Below the pieces are notes generated by a model, which was not told the DNA's origin, did no database searches, and saw only the letters and a program-made list of their open reading frames with translations. Source: Diacronema lutheri (lineage: Eukaryota; Haptophyta; Pavlovophyceae; Pavlovales; Pavlovaceae). From it: a stretch of 64,000 bases of DNA. Positions 53,286 through 64,000 of the stretch are shown here, piece after piece. The stretch is taken from contig JAGTXO010000017.1 of assembly GCA_019448385.1 (NCBI GenBank), positions 434,001 to 498,000 of the forward strand, given 5' to 3'. Position 1 is the first letter of the stretch; every line of letters begins with the position of its first letter. A program made the position numbers and the translations under genes.

Positions 53286-54618
53286 TCACGCTCCAAGAGC
53301 GGCCGCGTCGCCGGGCCCGCGTGGCGCGCGCAGGCCCAGGCCCGTGCGTAGCGCACTCGCCGCCGCGTGCGCGCTCTCAAAGCACCCGTCGAAGCGCGAG
53401 CCGTGCTTGCTCAGCGCGTCGCCCGCAAGAATGAGCGGCGCGTCACCGTCCGCGAGCGTGTGCGCCGCGTGCGCGCTCTCGAGCGGCGCGCGCACCTGCG
53501 AGAGGCGCCAAAGCGTCGTGCGCGTCTCGACGGGCTCGGGCAGCCCGGGGAGCAGCGCGCGCACGCGCGCGAGGAGCTCAGCGGTCGCGTCGTCAGGGTC
53601 GACCGACTCCTTGAGCTTGGAGAGCGCGAACGGGACGCTCGAGTGTACGACGAGCGACGGCGGCTCCGACGCGTCGCGTTTGGCCGCGCACTTCGACAAG
53701 AAGACGACTGCATCGTCCTCCTCCTGTGCGGGCGCGCATCGGGCGACGGTGGGCCGCAGCGAGGCCGCGCGGTCGGCGACGGCCGGCGAATAATCGTGCG
53801 ACACGCACGACGGCGCGTGGATGATGGAGGGCGAATCCCGCTTCCGCGCCGCGCCGTGCGCGCGCGCGCGCGCCATCCGATGTCGCGTGGGCGCTCACCT
53901 TGGGCACGTACTTGCACGTCCACGGCAGCTGCGCGAAAAAGGCAGCAGCGCGCTCGTCGTCCGGCGCGTAGAAGAGCGCGAGGGCGTAGCGGCTTGAGTA
54001 CTGCACGCCGCGCAGGCCCTCGAGGAGCTCAGGCCGCGCGAGCAGCGCCTCGGCAACCGCGCCACCAAGGGCGAGCACGTGCGGCACGGGCATTGTGAGC
54101 ACGACGGCGTCAAACTGCTCGTCGCCGCCGCCGCTGAGACCCGCGCTGCTCACGCGCCACGTCGTCGAGCTGTGCCCGTCCGCGTGTGAAGTTGTGACGC
54201 GCTCGATCGCCGACACGGCGCGCCCGAGCGCCAGGTGCGCGCCGCTCGCATCGAAAAGCGCCTTGGTCACCGCGTCAAAGCCGCTCGGCGCGACCCACTT
54301 TGGGCCGTCGCCGTCCGCGTTGCGCGCGCCGTCGATCGTGGCGTGCATCGGCACGAGCAGGCCCGCGCGCTCGAGCGCGTCGTACAGCTCGCGATGCTCG
54401 CCCGACACGCCGTCGACCTCCGTCACGTACTGCAGGCCCATCTCCGCCGTCCCGCCCGTCTGCTCGCAGTGCTCGACGCTCGCGCGGCCGCCGATCGTGT
54501 CGCGCCTGTCCCACGCGTGAAGCTCGATCTCGCCGGCGAGCGCGGCGTCCCGCAGCAGGCGTGCGACCATCGCGCTCGTCAGCCCGCCGCCGACGAGGAG
54601 GACGCGCTTCCGCGACAT
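53286..54618 (-). CDS. Renalase-like FAD-dependent amine oxidase
   Basis: Exons 53899-54618 and 53286-53723 (GT-AG intron 53724-53898, phase 0) give 385 residues; renalases have about 340. The N-terminus is a dinucleotide-binding fold (KRVLLVGGGLTSAMVARLL) followed by the family's acidic strand and WDRRDTIGGRAS. The middle has FDAVVLTMPVPHVLAL. The C-terminus restores the FAD-binding end: LSQVRAPLESAHA, PLILAGDALSKHGSRFDGCF, ESAHAAASAL. Renalases oxidise isomeric forms of NAD(P)H; other members oxidise amines. Catalytic specificity cannot be read. The start at 54618 is the only ATG before the GxGxxG region. Confidence 0.85.
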
Positions 54619-54848
54619 GACGATTGATTGGACGGTCCTGACGTGCGTCCTCTTTTAAAAATACTAACGGCGCTCTCTTTTAAAAATGCATGCACAGGCG
54701 GGTTCGCCCGGTCACCGACCCCGAGTCAACGCGCGCCCCTGCGCGGCCAAGCCTCGTGCGGCCGCTTGGGTGCAGACCGGCTTTCATCCCGTCCCTCAGG
54801 CCGCCAGCCCGTGCTTCAACGCGCAGTGTTACGTTGCGCACGACGCAC

Positions 54849-54926
54849 ATGAGCAGCGATCACACTTTGATTCGAAGTAATTTCGCGAGAGTAAGAGCGT
54901 GCGCATCCCCCCACCCCCCAACCCCC

Positions 54927-54961
<35 letters not shown>

Positions 54962-55275
54962 CGCCGCAGCCTGTCCGCCAACGCTGCCGCCGCAGCGCCA
55001 ACAGCAGGCGCCGTCACACCGCCGCAGGCGTCCACATCGTCCTGCACCCCGTGTTTGGCCTGGCGCTGCGGCGGCGCCTGTTCTCTCGCCATCTCCGCGG
55101 GCACGAGCAGGAGCTGCACATGCACGCGAACGACGTAGGCCGTGCTGGCCGGGGGAGCGTTGCGTTCTGGATGCGGCGGCCCCAGAGCGCGCGCCCCTGC
55201 CCCTGTGGAGAGCGTGCGTGCGCACGCCGACCGCAGGGCGTCGACCCTGTGCACGCAACATCAGGCCGAAGTTAG
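54849..55275 (+). CDS. Small two-exon orphan gene with C-tract intron
   Basis: Exon 54849-54890 encodes MSSDHTLIRSNFAR and ends in a GTAAGA donor. A 79-bp intron with a 35-base C tract (54926-54960) ends CCGCAG. Exon 54970-55275 joins in phase 0 and encodes HTAAGVHIVLHPVFGLALRR, HLRGHEQELHMHANDVG and a Cys/Arg-rich end. The total is 115 residues. No family recognised. The donor, C tract and acceptor together are more persuasive than the protein sequence. Divergent from the renalase-like gene. Confidence 0.4.
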
Positions 55276-55334
55276 CCGAAATCAGGGCGCACCCCATATA
55301 TGAGCTGACCCGCATGTAAGCGTCGTTAGTATAT
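55232..55334. promoter_or_regulatory. Second copy of the shared leader block, with TATA-like sequences
   Basis: 55306-55333 repeats the block before the glycosyltransferase gene (TGACCCGCATGTAAGCGTCG, then TTAGTATATATG). The segment 55232-55287 contains, in reverse orientation and rearranged order, the other two blocks found at 11621-11662. ATATAT occurs at 55296 and 55330. Confidence 0.5.
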
Positions 55335-55794
55335 ATGAGCTCGGCTAGCTTCACATCTCTCGGCTCTCTTCCATCCAAGCGCGTCGCCACCTCCGGCCGT
55401 GACGAGCTCGGCGATGGCCCGTCCAAGCCCGCGCCGCGTCGTGCAGCAAGCGCCACTACCGCCGACCACAACGGTCGTCGCCGCCGTGCCCGCCCCGCCG
55501 CCTTGCACCCGGCCGATCGTCAATACGCTCGCCGGCGTTTCTCCATCGCCGCCGCCATGCGCTATCAACACCAGGGTTCGTCGGCGCTGCGCTGCGCCGA
55601 AGACTGGCTGACGGCGCACCGTGTTCTACTCATTTTGGCACCGCACTTTGTGAGGAGCGCCGCAGCAAACCGTGCGCAGCGCTTTGCGCGGAGAAATGCG
55701 GTGCGCACGACTCCGCTTGCGCGACGAGAATCACGCGCGTTGGCGTGCGCGGTATGCCGCTCTATTCTCTCTATGCCTCGCTTAAGCGCCCGCT

Positions 55795-55832
<38 letters not shown>

Positions 55833-55850
55833 ACGCCCCGCTGGCCCTAG
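55335..55850 (+). CDS. Doubtful ORF after the shared leader block
   Basis: A 171-residue frame begins at the ATG right after TATATATG and ends in a proline run produced by a C tract (55798-55832). An opposite-strand frame (LVLIAHGGGDGETPASVLTI) looks about as protein-like. I cannot choose between them; the leader block is the only reason to prefer plus. Confidence 0.2.
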
Positions 55851-56349
55851 CATTGCTGCGTTCGGCGTCAGCGGCGCTAGCCGCCTCACGCAAAACCTTG
55901 GCGGTGGGTCAGCGGTCGATGTGAAGCCGGATTTCTTTTTGAAGTCTTCTCTCATTCTTTTTTGAAGCCGTGTATGTTACCCATACTGCGTCGAAAACCT
56001 GGCCGCGGGACAGCGCTGAAATTTCGACAGACAAAAGGGCGAGCTTTGACCTCCCAGCGAGAGCCTGCAACATACGGCGAGATATTGGTTGCGATCATTC
56101 GAGAGAAGAATGTTGCAAACCTGCAGCGAATGGCATGGCGAGCAAGTCCGATCGCGCACGAACGACCCGTCGAGCATGATTACCGACTGCACTGGCAAGA
56201 CCCACGTGCATCGCCCTTGGGGGAGGAAAGGAACTCGCCGTTTAAGCATAGGTTAGTTGGTGAAAATATCGCCCTTGCCTCGCGCCCTTGGCTCCACTGG
56301 CTCGCTAAGGCTGAGCGAGCGCGAATGATTTGTCGCAGCGTAGCCATTT

Positions 56350-56680
56350 GATGTCGCGCCGCCACGTCCGCTGCCGCTCGGCTTGGCGATCAACATGAAC
56401 TCGAGCGCCTTGAGCGAGTCCAAGTCGAGCGGTGGGTCCTCATCATTGTGCGTGCTCGGCAGCACGTTGATTTTCACGATGACGAGGTCTCCCTTTCCTC
56501 GTCGTTCGTCGTCACCGTCTCAAGACGCCAGACCATGGGCAGATTGACGAGCAAGGAGAAGTTGGAGCAAAGTCGCGTCGAACGGACGGTGGGCGAGCCT
56601 GTGAGCGGCGACTTGGACGCCTTTGTGCTGTCAATGTCGATCCGCTCTAGTGGCTCGGCGAACGCGGTGGCCTATCCGCG
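56350..56680 (-). pseudogene. Protein fragment with a frame break
   Basis: From about 56680 downward one frame reads EPLERIDIDSTKASKSPLTG, RLCSNFSLLVNLPMVWRLET, VTTNDEERE and then stops. A different frame continues at once with DLVIVKINVLPSTHNDEDPP, LDLDSLKALEFMLIAKPSGS. The two halves look like one protein broken by a one-base shift, and an in-frame stop closes the upstream side. Family not recognised. Confidence 0.4.
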
Positions 56681-58483
56681 TCCGCTCCCACGTCAGGCCG
56701 TCGCCGGGTCGAGCGGCCGCGGCCGCGGCCATCGGCGGCTGTAAGCGAGGCCAAGAGGCCGCGGCCGAGGTCTCGGCAACGGCGGCGGCCGCAATCTCGG
56801 CCGGCATCATTCGCTGTGACCCAAATTTCGGTTGTCGCCAAGCGTGAAAAGCTCTGGATGTCCGTCAAATAGCTCGAAGTTCAGGGCCCTATCGAACTTT
56901 TTAAGGGGTGTGGAGGAAAAACTTGCGCCGTCGCGCGTCATGAAAGATCAACGATCCAGATCTTCTTCTCCGGTTTGCCACGAAAAAGCGAGTCTTTGCG
57001 CGCTCGTCATAGCCTCGTGCGAAGAGAACTTGTTCGAACAAGCTGAAACATTTTGAAATCAAAAGGGCGAAAGGGAGGGAGTGATTGGGTTGGAAGCCTT
57101 CTGTCAAACTTTGCCGCCGTTGGTTTGACATCGACTGCACAAAACGTGCTCTAGGCTGCGCAACGAATGGGCGGCGCGTTCAGCGGAGTAGTCGGCGAGA
57201 TGAGCGGCGCCGCACGCACGCGGCGGGTACTGATGAATACGCCGAGGTTGCGCCTCATCGCCGACTACCGCGCGCCACTGCGTGCACAAATTCATCGCGA
57301 CGGCGACGTCGTAATTAACGGCGCACTCCCTATTCTCGAGGTCGCGGCTAGAAAGGAGGCCAAGCAGCAGGTCGCGACCGAGGTGCGCGACGCAGCCCGA
57401 TTTCACGTCTGAGTTGGGCACGTGTTACTTGCTGCGCGGCTACTTCATTTGGTGACAGGCAGTTCATTGCTTTGCACCTTGCCTCGTGCGCGTGTATGAA
57501 TGATGGGCGTAAGCAACGTCCGTCCTGCACTCTAGGGAAAGAGGGATATGGTCAATGCCCCCTCCTCCCTTCCCTTTTTCCTCTTTGCGCACGGGCTTAT
57601 AGCCAACACGCTAGCAACACGTAGCGTGAGTCGAAACGCCCTTCCGCACATTCCGGGCATGGGCACGGCAGAGCATAGTGGTAGGTAGCACGCACGCGCT
57701 CTGCGCGCACCCGAGAAGATTTCGGTCAACCGTCGTTCAAGGAATCTCGCGGTGCGTGCTGCAGCGCAACGAAGCGTCCGTTGGAGCCACAGTGCCCACT
57801 GGCACATTCTTGTGCGGACCAGAATTAAAGTTCTCGTTATAGGGCTAAAAACATGGACAAAGCGTGAGTCTACGCTGTTGCCGACGGCTTATTAGAGGGG
57901 AGCCGAGGGTAAATTTTAAAAGAAGTGGGCCTTTTTTTAATATCACTCTCAGATGCCCAGCCCGGGGCGGGCGAAAACCGAAGAATCAACTCGATTTGCC
58001 CGGGAAGGACTTCGCTGCGCAGGGCGACATGGACATGCGCAAGACAAGCGCTCCTTCGCGCAACGAGGAGCGCAGCATCGCGCCCGTTGGTGGTGCACGG
58101 AGGGCGTTGACCAACACGCCCGTCACCGACGCTCGCCACTTGGATGGCGCGCCTGTCGATGGCGCCGGCGGCGCGGCAGGCGGCGCGGCGAGCGGCGCGA
58201 TGAGCGACGCATTGCGCGGCGCAGCGGGCGCCGGTGGCGCGGTGGGCGCGTTCGGCGGCGGTGATGGCGCGGCTCGCGAGCCGCGTTGCAAGGCGTCTAC
58301 CGCGCCAATTGGCGCGCCGCCGCACGGCGCGCCGCAGCCGGTTGTGCGGCCTGCGCCTCCGCCGACGCGCACAACTTCTTCAAGCTTGACGCCAGCCGAG
58401 TCGCATTTACCGGTCTACGTGTCTGTCGACTTCGCGCCCCTTGATGCCGCGCTCGTTGACGTGGACCAGCTCGCGCGCATCAC

Positions 58484-59050
58484 TCATTGCGTGAAGACGA
58501 ATTGGACGGCGGGTTCGATCATTATTGAAGCGGCGATGAGCGTCGGGTACGCTTGCGCGGTCAAGAAGAGTGAGCCTAGCTTCATGAGCAAGGCCAATAT
58601 GCTCAGCAAGATGCTCATCATAATCGCGGCCCACCCGCAATGGAGGTTGTTCAACCTGCCGAGCCGCCCAAGGTCGAGACGATCGGAGATTGGATATAAC
58701 TCTGGGACGTCGCCGTTCAGCTGACCGAACTTCCTCTTCTTGAAGCGCTTGCAAAGCTTGAACTCCGCGTTCGTTCGGCTGCTCATAGAAAAAGGAACGC
58801 GCGCGCGCGCGTTTCGTAGCTCATGGCTGGGCAGCGCGAACGCGCGTTCGACTTGAGTGAGCGCCTCGATGGCCGGGACGATCGCAATCACGTCCACCTC
58901 GACGAACAGCATAACCCACACGACCAATTCGAGGTTCGTTCGGAGCGCAGCGAGCTGGCGCATCTCCCAAATCGTCCTTATTGTCGCGCCCGACATTTCG
59001 GCCTCACGTTTTCGGGATGGCGCGGAATTTCCCCTCGCAAATCGCCCCAT
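58484..59050 (-). CDS. Possible membrane protein fragment
   Basis: 188 residues from ATG 59050. Hydrophobic stretches: LELVVWVMLFVEVDVIAIVP, AAIMMSILLSILALLMKLGS, and YPTLIAASIMIEPAVQFVF. A basic/polar loop (FKLCKRFKKRKFGQLNGDVP) lies between. The plus strand has a competing frame over part of it. Unrecognised; may be a remnant. Confidence 0.3.
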   Translation of the reverse strand: MGRFARGNSAPSRKREAEMSGATIRTIWEMRQLAALRTNLELVVWVMLFVEVDVIAIVPAIEALTQVERAFALPSHELRNARARVPFSMSSRTNAEFKLCKRFKKRKFGQLNGDVPELYPISDRLDLGRLGRLNNLHCGWAAIMMSILLSILALLMKLGSLFLTAQAYPTLIAASIMIEPAVQFVFTQ

Positions 59051-60924
59051 TCCCAATACAACGGACTTTTCACGGATTGGTACACCTTCCCCCCCCCTCC
59101 CCCCCCCCCCCCACCCCCCCCCCCCCCCCCCCCCATTTCACCCTGGCGCGGGGTTTCCCACGGACTATCGCGTTTTACAAGCTGAGATTCACAATAAGCT
59201 GCGAAAAGCTTACGATGTTGTCAACGACAGGCGCCGCGCACCCGTTGTCTGACTTTAAGCCCCTTGAGTACCATTGGCGATTTTTTTATCCGTCATCTTT
59301 GGTTCGCGAGTGGAGGCACGCCCAAAATGCCGAGGCTTGGGCCCGAAATGCCGAGGCTTGAGCGTACTAGTTCAAAGGTCGACTGCGGCAAGAAGGTAGT
59401 GCACCTTGCCTTCTTGGATGTGACATGCAAGCCCGCCGGCTGCCGCCGCTGATGCGCCGACGGTCGGCACGTTCGCGGGCGCGCTTGCGCCCTGCAGCGC
59501 GGAACAAACACGGCGCGCGGTCGGCCGCGGGCACGCAGTCTGTTATGCTGGTGGCGCGATCCGCTGGCCTTGCACGACGAAGCCGGCCGCAAAGTTGCCG
59601 CCAACAAAAAGTCGAGCCGTTGATGCGCGCGTTGTTCATCGGCGCGATGTGCCTCGAGACCGTTGTGCGCGTACCCACGCGAGGAGCGCAATAGGAATAG
59701 TGGTATGCGAGCCACGAAGCTGATCAGGAAAAGGGCCCCTTGCCTAGGACCGCCGCACATAGACCCAAATGTGAGCGTAAGCTGTGCGTTTTGCGGCTTA
59801 GCTAGTTTATTATCGCCATATCCACCTACCACTGCTTCGCATTCATGCGCGCGCCTTTTGATGCAATTCGCGGTTTGTGACGATCACGTTTACTGGCCGC
59901 GATATTCTACCCTTTTCATGGCAGCTGATAGGCCAGATTGCACGGCGAATGTGATAGAATGCCACCGTAACAATCGCCCCCCGTATCTCGCTCGCCTCGC
60001 GCCCGATGGTCGAATCGACTGAAGGCGCGCAGAGCCTGAACTTGCACCACATTCGAGTGACATACTTCGAATCTAGTTATCGCCTTCATAGCGCGTCGAT
60101 TGATTTTTGCTACCCGCGCGCCTATGAGTGCGCTGCCAAACTTGAACAGGCTTCATTGAGCACGTACACGCCCGAACGCATTGCCCATTGCTACGTGCTT
60201 GCGCCCTATCGCTTAGTATTTGTAATATACACGCGTACACTCCTCGATGCTCGAGAGGACGTGACAAACTTCTGATTGCTTGCATTTGTAACTCATCGAT
60301 GCGCATCTCTCTCGAATCGAGTATCCACATCTACGTAGGTGGATGGTTGGCGAGGAACTATTTTTCCCTCCACATCGTCAACTGAAAAGCAAACACGCCG
60401 TTCTCGCGTTTAACGACGTGACAGCGCCCGATTTGCAGCGTGCGCCATTCAAGCAACGCAGCACGACTTCGATGTTCTGCGTTCTGCGGTATTTCAAAAT
60501 TTGCGTTGACTTCAGAGCTTCCATGCCGATATGTGCATCGCGGCCCTACTAAGCCTGCGCCGATGCCACGGACACCCGAATGTGCGTGCGCACACTGGAT
60601 CCGAAGCGTAGCGTCACCCCATGAGCACTGCATGCCACTCACCTCGCTTCCAAACCGCAAAAAGGTGCGTCCGCTGGCCCCCGCGCCGCGAGCACCCCCT
60701 GAGCGAGCGTGTGAAGAAGACATCGCGCCTAGGCGGGCGACCAGAGGCGCGCTGCGCGGTGAGCAGAAGGGCAAACTGCAGGCGCGCGAGAAGGAGCTGC
60801 GCGTGGCCGTGCGTCATCATTGTGCTGAGTCTCGCAAAGAGCAGCCGCTTCGCGGATATCGCGTTCGACTGAGGCCAACGCGTTCGACTGAGGCCAAGGC
60901 CCAACAATTTCTCCCCCCACCCTT

Positions 60925-60960
<36 letters not shown>

Positions 60961-61435
60961 CCTCGATCGGGCCTATCTTCGCTTTCTCGGCAGCCGCACC
61001 CGCCAGCGCGAAGCCAAACGCGCAGTCGAGCGCGCGTGCCTTCCGCAGGTACTCAGGGACGAAGGGCGCTCACGGCGAGCGACACCGTCGGTCGCATCGG
61101 ACGAATACCACGGCGTGCAGAGGCTGGTGGTCTTGACATCGACGAGTTCGAAGCCGCCGGCGGCGACTTGCGTGTAATTGAGTTTCACAACAAGCTTATA
61201 CATGAAGCCTTTTAACGGTGCGTAGATAGGAAAAATATAGGGGGAAGGGGGGAGGGTGGTGAAGAGATGAAGAGGTTTAAGCTCAACAGCGATGACATCA
61301 GCAATTTACGCTTGTATGCATAATGCGCCGGATCCCCGCCCCGGAACGCATTGCGCGGGCCGGGCTGCGCTGCCCTGCGCAAGTGGGCGCGGCGGGCGCT
61401 GCCATTGGCTTATCGTCGAGTCAGACGGGGGTTTT

Positions 61436-61466
61436 CCCCACGGCCGGTGCGCCGTGGGGTTTTTTT
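61436..61466 (+). terminator. Bacterial-type intrinsic terminator-like hairpin
   Basis: Perfect 9-bp stem CCCCACGGC / GCCGTGGGG with a 6-nt loop followed directly by seven T residues. Confidence 0.5.
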
Positions 61467-61602
61467 GTCCACCTGATGGCCTGCAGTGTTGGTGTGCAGC
61501 CACCTCCTGGTCACTACTTCGGTGTCAACATGCTGCGCGGCGACCGACCTGTCGGGCATTTCGCGCCGGCGCAGCACTCCTACGGCCTTCAGCTCCGGGG
61601 TT

Positions 61603-61627
61603 CCCCACTGCGGTGGCAGTGGGGTTT
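61603..61627 (+). terminator. Second hairpin of the same kind
   Basis: Perfect 9-bp stem CCCCACTGC / GCAGTGGGG, 4-nt loop, followed by TTT only, so a weaker terminator candidate. Confidence 0.35.
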
Positions 61628-62057
61628 ACCCGGGTGGCCGGCGCGCTGTGCGTGAGCCGTCGTCGCGCTCACTCGTTCTTTCGCCACCTGGTTTTCCCGG
61701 CGCAGGCCTGCTGGCGCTCGCCGGCGCGCTGGTGGGCTGGTGCCCTGCCTGGTTCTCTTTCCCCGCGACTCGGCTTTGTTTTGTGCTGCGCGGCGCGCCG
61801 GGTGTGGGCGGGCGGTTGGGCGGTGTGCCGCCAGGGTGGCGGGGTATTGTCGGGCGCTGCGAGATTGCATGAGTCGGTGCGGGGGGGAACTTATCTGGGG
61901 ATGTGAAGCACCTGAACCGAAAGAGGGACTCATCTGTCGGCCTGACAGCCGTGGATGCACGGGAAATGCGCACAGGCGAACCTGCCCACCGCATGCTCGC
62001 ATAGGGAATGCTTGCGCACATTTAACATGATCGCCACGGTTGGCATGGCCGTCCGTG

Positions 62058-62081
62058 CCCACACAAGTGGGTGGATTTTTT
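62058..62081 (+). terminator. Third hairpin followed by a T run
   Basis: CCCAC / GTGGG with loop ACAA, then TGGATTTTTTG. The area 61300-62070 around the three hairpins shows no protein I recognise, and its composition differs from both neighbours. Confidence 0.35.
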
Positions 62082-62148
62082 GTTGACGTGGCTTAGCCAT
62101 GCCACGGGCGTTTCATCTCGCTGCGCAGCTGCGTCCGCCGTCGTCAAG

Positions 62149-62343
62149 ATGCATGCAGACCACCCAGCCGCAGAGTCACACTACTCTTGCCAGATCTGCC
62201 CCAGGCGTCGCGCTGCGCCGACCGCCGTCGTGGGTTGCGAGCGCACGGCCGACCGCGACGTCTGGTGCTCTGCCTGCGACGCGGCCGCTTGCCTCGTCGG
62301 TGCGGGCGGAGCGTCGGCGCCGCGCGCCGCGGCCGCAGCGTAG
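62149..62343 (+). CDS. Short Cys-rich ORF
   Basis: 64 residues from ATG 62149. Cysteines are spaced SCQIC...GC...WCSACDAAAC, like part of a zinc-binding domain. It may be an exon of a larger gene; no partner exon was found. Confidence 0.25.
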   Translation: MHADHPAAESHYSCQICPRRRAAPTAVVGCERTADRDVWCSACDAAACLVGAGGASAPRAAAAA

Positions 62344-62947
62344 GCGCCACAAGGCGGAGGGTGGCTCGCGAAGGTTGCGCGGGGATCGGCGTGGGGATTG
62401 GGCAGGGTGCAGGGAACGGCAAGGGAAGGGGGAAGGGTGCATGCACCTCGACAGCCGACGGCGACGTGCGCGCGGACGATTGCCAGCGCACCGATGCGGG
62501 CAGGTGCGACTGCGCCCGCCCGTGGCGAGCTAACTGTGCGCGCGCGCGCCCCGCCGCGCCGCGCGCAACGCGCGCGGTGCCGTGCGGCGCAGCGTGGTGC
62601 ATGCGCTCCGCCGGCGCGCGCTGTGCTCAACTGCGCGAGGTGCGTCCCCGCTCACGCAATCCGCGTGCCGCGATCGCTCAGGACGGCGCTGGGCGAGCTC
62701 GGCTGGCTTAACCGCCGCGCGGACGAGCGCTCGCACCGGCTCCCCCCGTGTGCCGTTAAGCCAAGCGTACCAAGGTGCGCGCTCGCGCACACGCGGGCGG
62801 CCCTGGCGGGCACTCTCGCGCCACCCGATCTGAGCTCGCCGCCCGTGCGACGCCATGCAGGCGCGAGCGATAGGCCGGCTCGACATTCGACAGAATCTAC
62901 GGACACACCAACACCGCCGGGCACACCGTATATGTACTCGCCAGATG
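62344..62947. other. No gene recognised
   Basis: About 600 bp of GC-rich sequence downstream of the Cys-rich ORF and in the 3' flank of the WD40 gene. Open frames on both strands are Arg/Ala-rich shadows. Confidence 0.4.
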
Positions 62948-64000
62948 TCACGCGACGAACGTCTCGAGCTCGCGAAGCTTGCGTTTCCACTCGGCGCGCG
63001 CCTCGTCTTTCCCTCTCCCAGGCCGTGCGCAAAACTCGTCGGCGAGCGCATGCACGGCGACGCGCCCATTCTCGAGCGCGATTGCGAGGGCCGCTCTGCC
63101 CGCGGCCGCGCGGCCCGCGCGACCCCGCTGCGGGGCGAGGGCAAATGCGACTGCCGACAAGCCCTCCTCGCCGGCGACGTTGAGATCGGAGAGCTGCTGT
63201 CTGAGCACAGGTTCCTGCAGGACGTGCAACCAGGGGCATTGCGGCGCGCGCGGCGCGCTGTCGCGTGAGGACGCGCCTAGCACGGCGGGCACACGCCAGC
63301 AACTCGCGCAACCGTCCCTGCCACCCAGCTGTCGTTCACGCGCGCGGCGCCTCGCCTGCATGCTCCTGAAGAGATCAAAGGCGAGCAGCTCCCTGCCGCC
63401 GCCGCGCAGCGCCCAAAAGAGGCCGGGCCGCGCCACCACCCACTGCACGGATTCGACGGAGCCATCAGCCAAGCGGCCACCGTCCGTCGCACCCGCGGCA
63501 GGCGCGCGGAGCGGCTCGCCATCGAAGCGCAGCAGCGGCCGCTCGCAGCTCAAGTGATAGAGGCAGATCGATCCTGCGCGCGCGTCAGGGGTGTGCAGTG
63601 CGCGCGGGGCACAGGCGTCGGCCTCGGGCGCGCCCTCTGCGCCGTGCGGCACGCGCGCGCGCGGCACGGCGCGCCCGCGCGCGGCGCGGCGCGGCGTTGC
63701 GCGCACCGTCGGTCCGCCCTGCGAGGAAGAGGTCGGCGCTGTGCGGGCAGAAGGCAAGCGCGCTCACCTGTGCGCCGCCGCCCGTGAGCGCCGCGCGCTC
63801 GGCCGGTGACGCGCCGGCCGCCTCGCCGCGCGGCCGTCGGCGCGCGGCCGCCTCGTCCGCCGCTGGCGCGGTCGGGAAGAAGGCGGCGGGGCTTGGCGGC
63901 CGTCCAAAGCGAGCGCGGTGTAAGACGAGACCCGCGCCCGACAGGTCGGCGATCAGGTAGCCGTTCTGCTCGCCCGGCAGGAAGGCGAGCGCGCCGACGC
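62948..64000 (-). CDS. WD40 repeat protein, 5' part outside the window
   Basis: Exons 63707->64000 and 62948-63573; the GT-AG intron 63574-63706 joins in phase 1 and rebuilds a WD repeat: VSALAFCPHSADLFLAGRTD joined to GSICLYHLSCERPLLRFDG. Further blades: SVESVQWVVARPGLFWALRG with LLAFDLF, and EEGLSAVAFALAP with LAIALENGRVAVHALADEF. The upstream end shows AFLPGEQNGYLIADLSGAGL. The protein ends in a short basic helix (EWKRKLRELETFVA). The sequence order is compatible with a dynein intermediate chain (for example the dynein-2 chains), but that is a guess. Confidence 0.7.

Larger units (their letters stand above)
55860..61300. other. Lower-GC block with decayed coding
   Basis: Base composition drops visibly compared with the rest of the window, and long shadow frames disappear. 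Frames are short (60-190 codons). A few minus-strand stretches read as ordered protein: near 56.35-56.68 kb, 58.48-59.05 kb, 60.36-60.56 kb (EVNANFEIPQNAEHRSRAAL) and 60.98-61.20 kb (MYKLVVKLNYTQVAAGGFEL). C tracts occur at 59094-59135 and 60924-60957. No complete gene, RNA gene or recognised mobile-element protein was found. Confidence 0.5.

Noticed and set aside
61292-61906. A 204-codon plus-strand frame through the hairpin region
   Set aside because: It reads through two perfect hairpins, is Cys/Trp/Arg-rich without pattern, and two other frames are equally open.
1-64000. tRNA and rRNA genes
   Set aside because: I scanned for tRNA B-box-like motifs (GGTTCGAATCC type) and rRNA core sequences and saw none convincing; a covariance-model search was not possible.

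Overview
This is a nuclear genome segment of a very GC-rich unicellular eukaryote, most likely an alga with a secondary plastid; a haptophyte is my best guess, by inference. The evidence is multi-exon genes whose splice sites restore conserved domains, a mixture of GT-AG and GC-AG introns, introns carrying long homopolymeric C tracts, and eukaryote-specific proteins (GCN1, centrin, USP and Ulp1-like proteases, a CaMK-type kinase, an Aha1-like protein). Two proteins with signal-peptide-like starts have plastid or bacterial ancestry (an RseP-type protease and an S1 protein).

Layout. 0-7.3 kb: the C-terminal 70% or so of GCN1 (five exons). 7.4-16 kb: compact small genes: an acidic-tailed orphan, an M50 site-2 protease facing a small membrane protein, a GT34-like glycosyltransferase, a secreted Cys-rich protein, and a tandem MerT-like/HMA metal protein whose start lies 21 bp from its divergent neighbour. 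16-30 kb: an accessory island in which all recognisable coding is on the minus strand: a Pif1-type helicase pseudogene, a USP deubiquitinase, and a giant ORF with Ulp1-like protease, chromodomain and a Fanzor (eukaryotic TnpB relative) with all three RuvC acidic residues. The USP exons splice in frame into the exon block just upstream of the giant ORF, so this may be one gene. A MITE-like element with about 80-bp terminal inverted repeats bounds the island at 29.74-30.05 kb. 30-33 kb: a decayed ORF and an orphan promoter-like region. 33-38 kb: a CaMK-type kinase with a GRAM-like C-terminus whose last kinase exon is followed by 13 near-identical tandem copies of a 24-nt micro-exon unit. 38-55 kb: a 1560-residue IQ-like repeat protein, an isochorismatase-like hydrolase, an S1 protein, orphans, centrin (five exons), an Aha1-UIM-LRR-PDZ protein, an orphan, and a renalase-like oxidase. 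55.9-61.3 kb: a lower-GC block with decayed minus-strand coding. 61.3-62.1 kb: a short stretch with three bacterial-terminator-like hairpins. 63-64 kb: the C-terminus of a WD40 protein that runs off the right edge.

The strongest candidate for something new is the 16.4-26.3 kb locus. It places an RNA-guided nuclease of the Fanzor family in one polypeptide with a histone-mark reader (chromodomain) and a SUMO-protease-like domain, and possibly with a ubiquitin protease. All gene models here come from reading the sequence; no database search was run.
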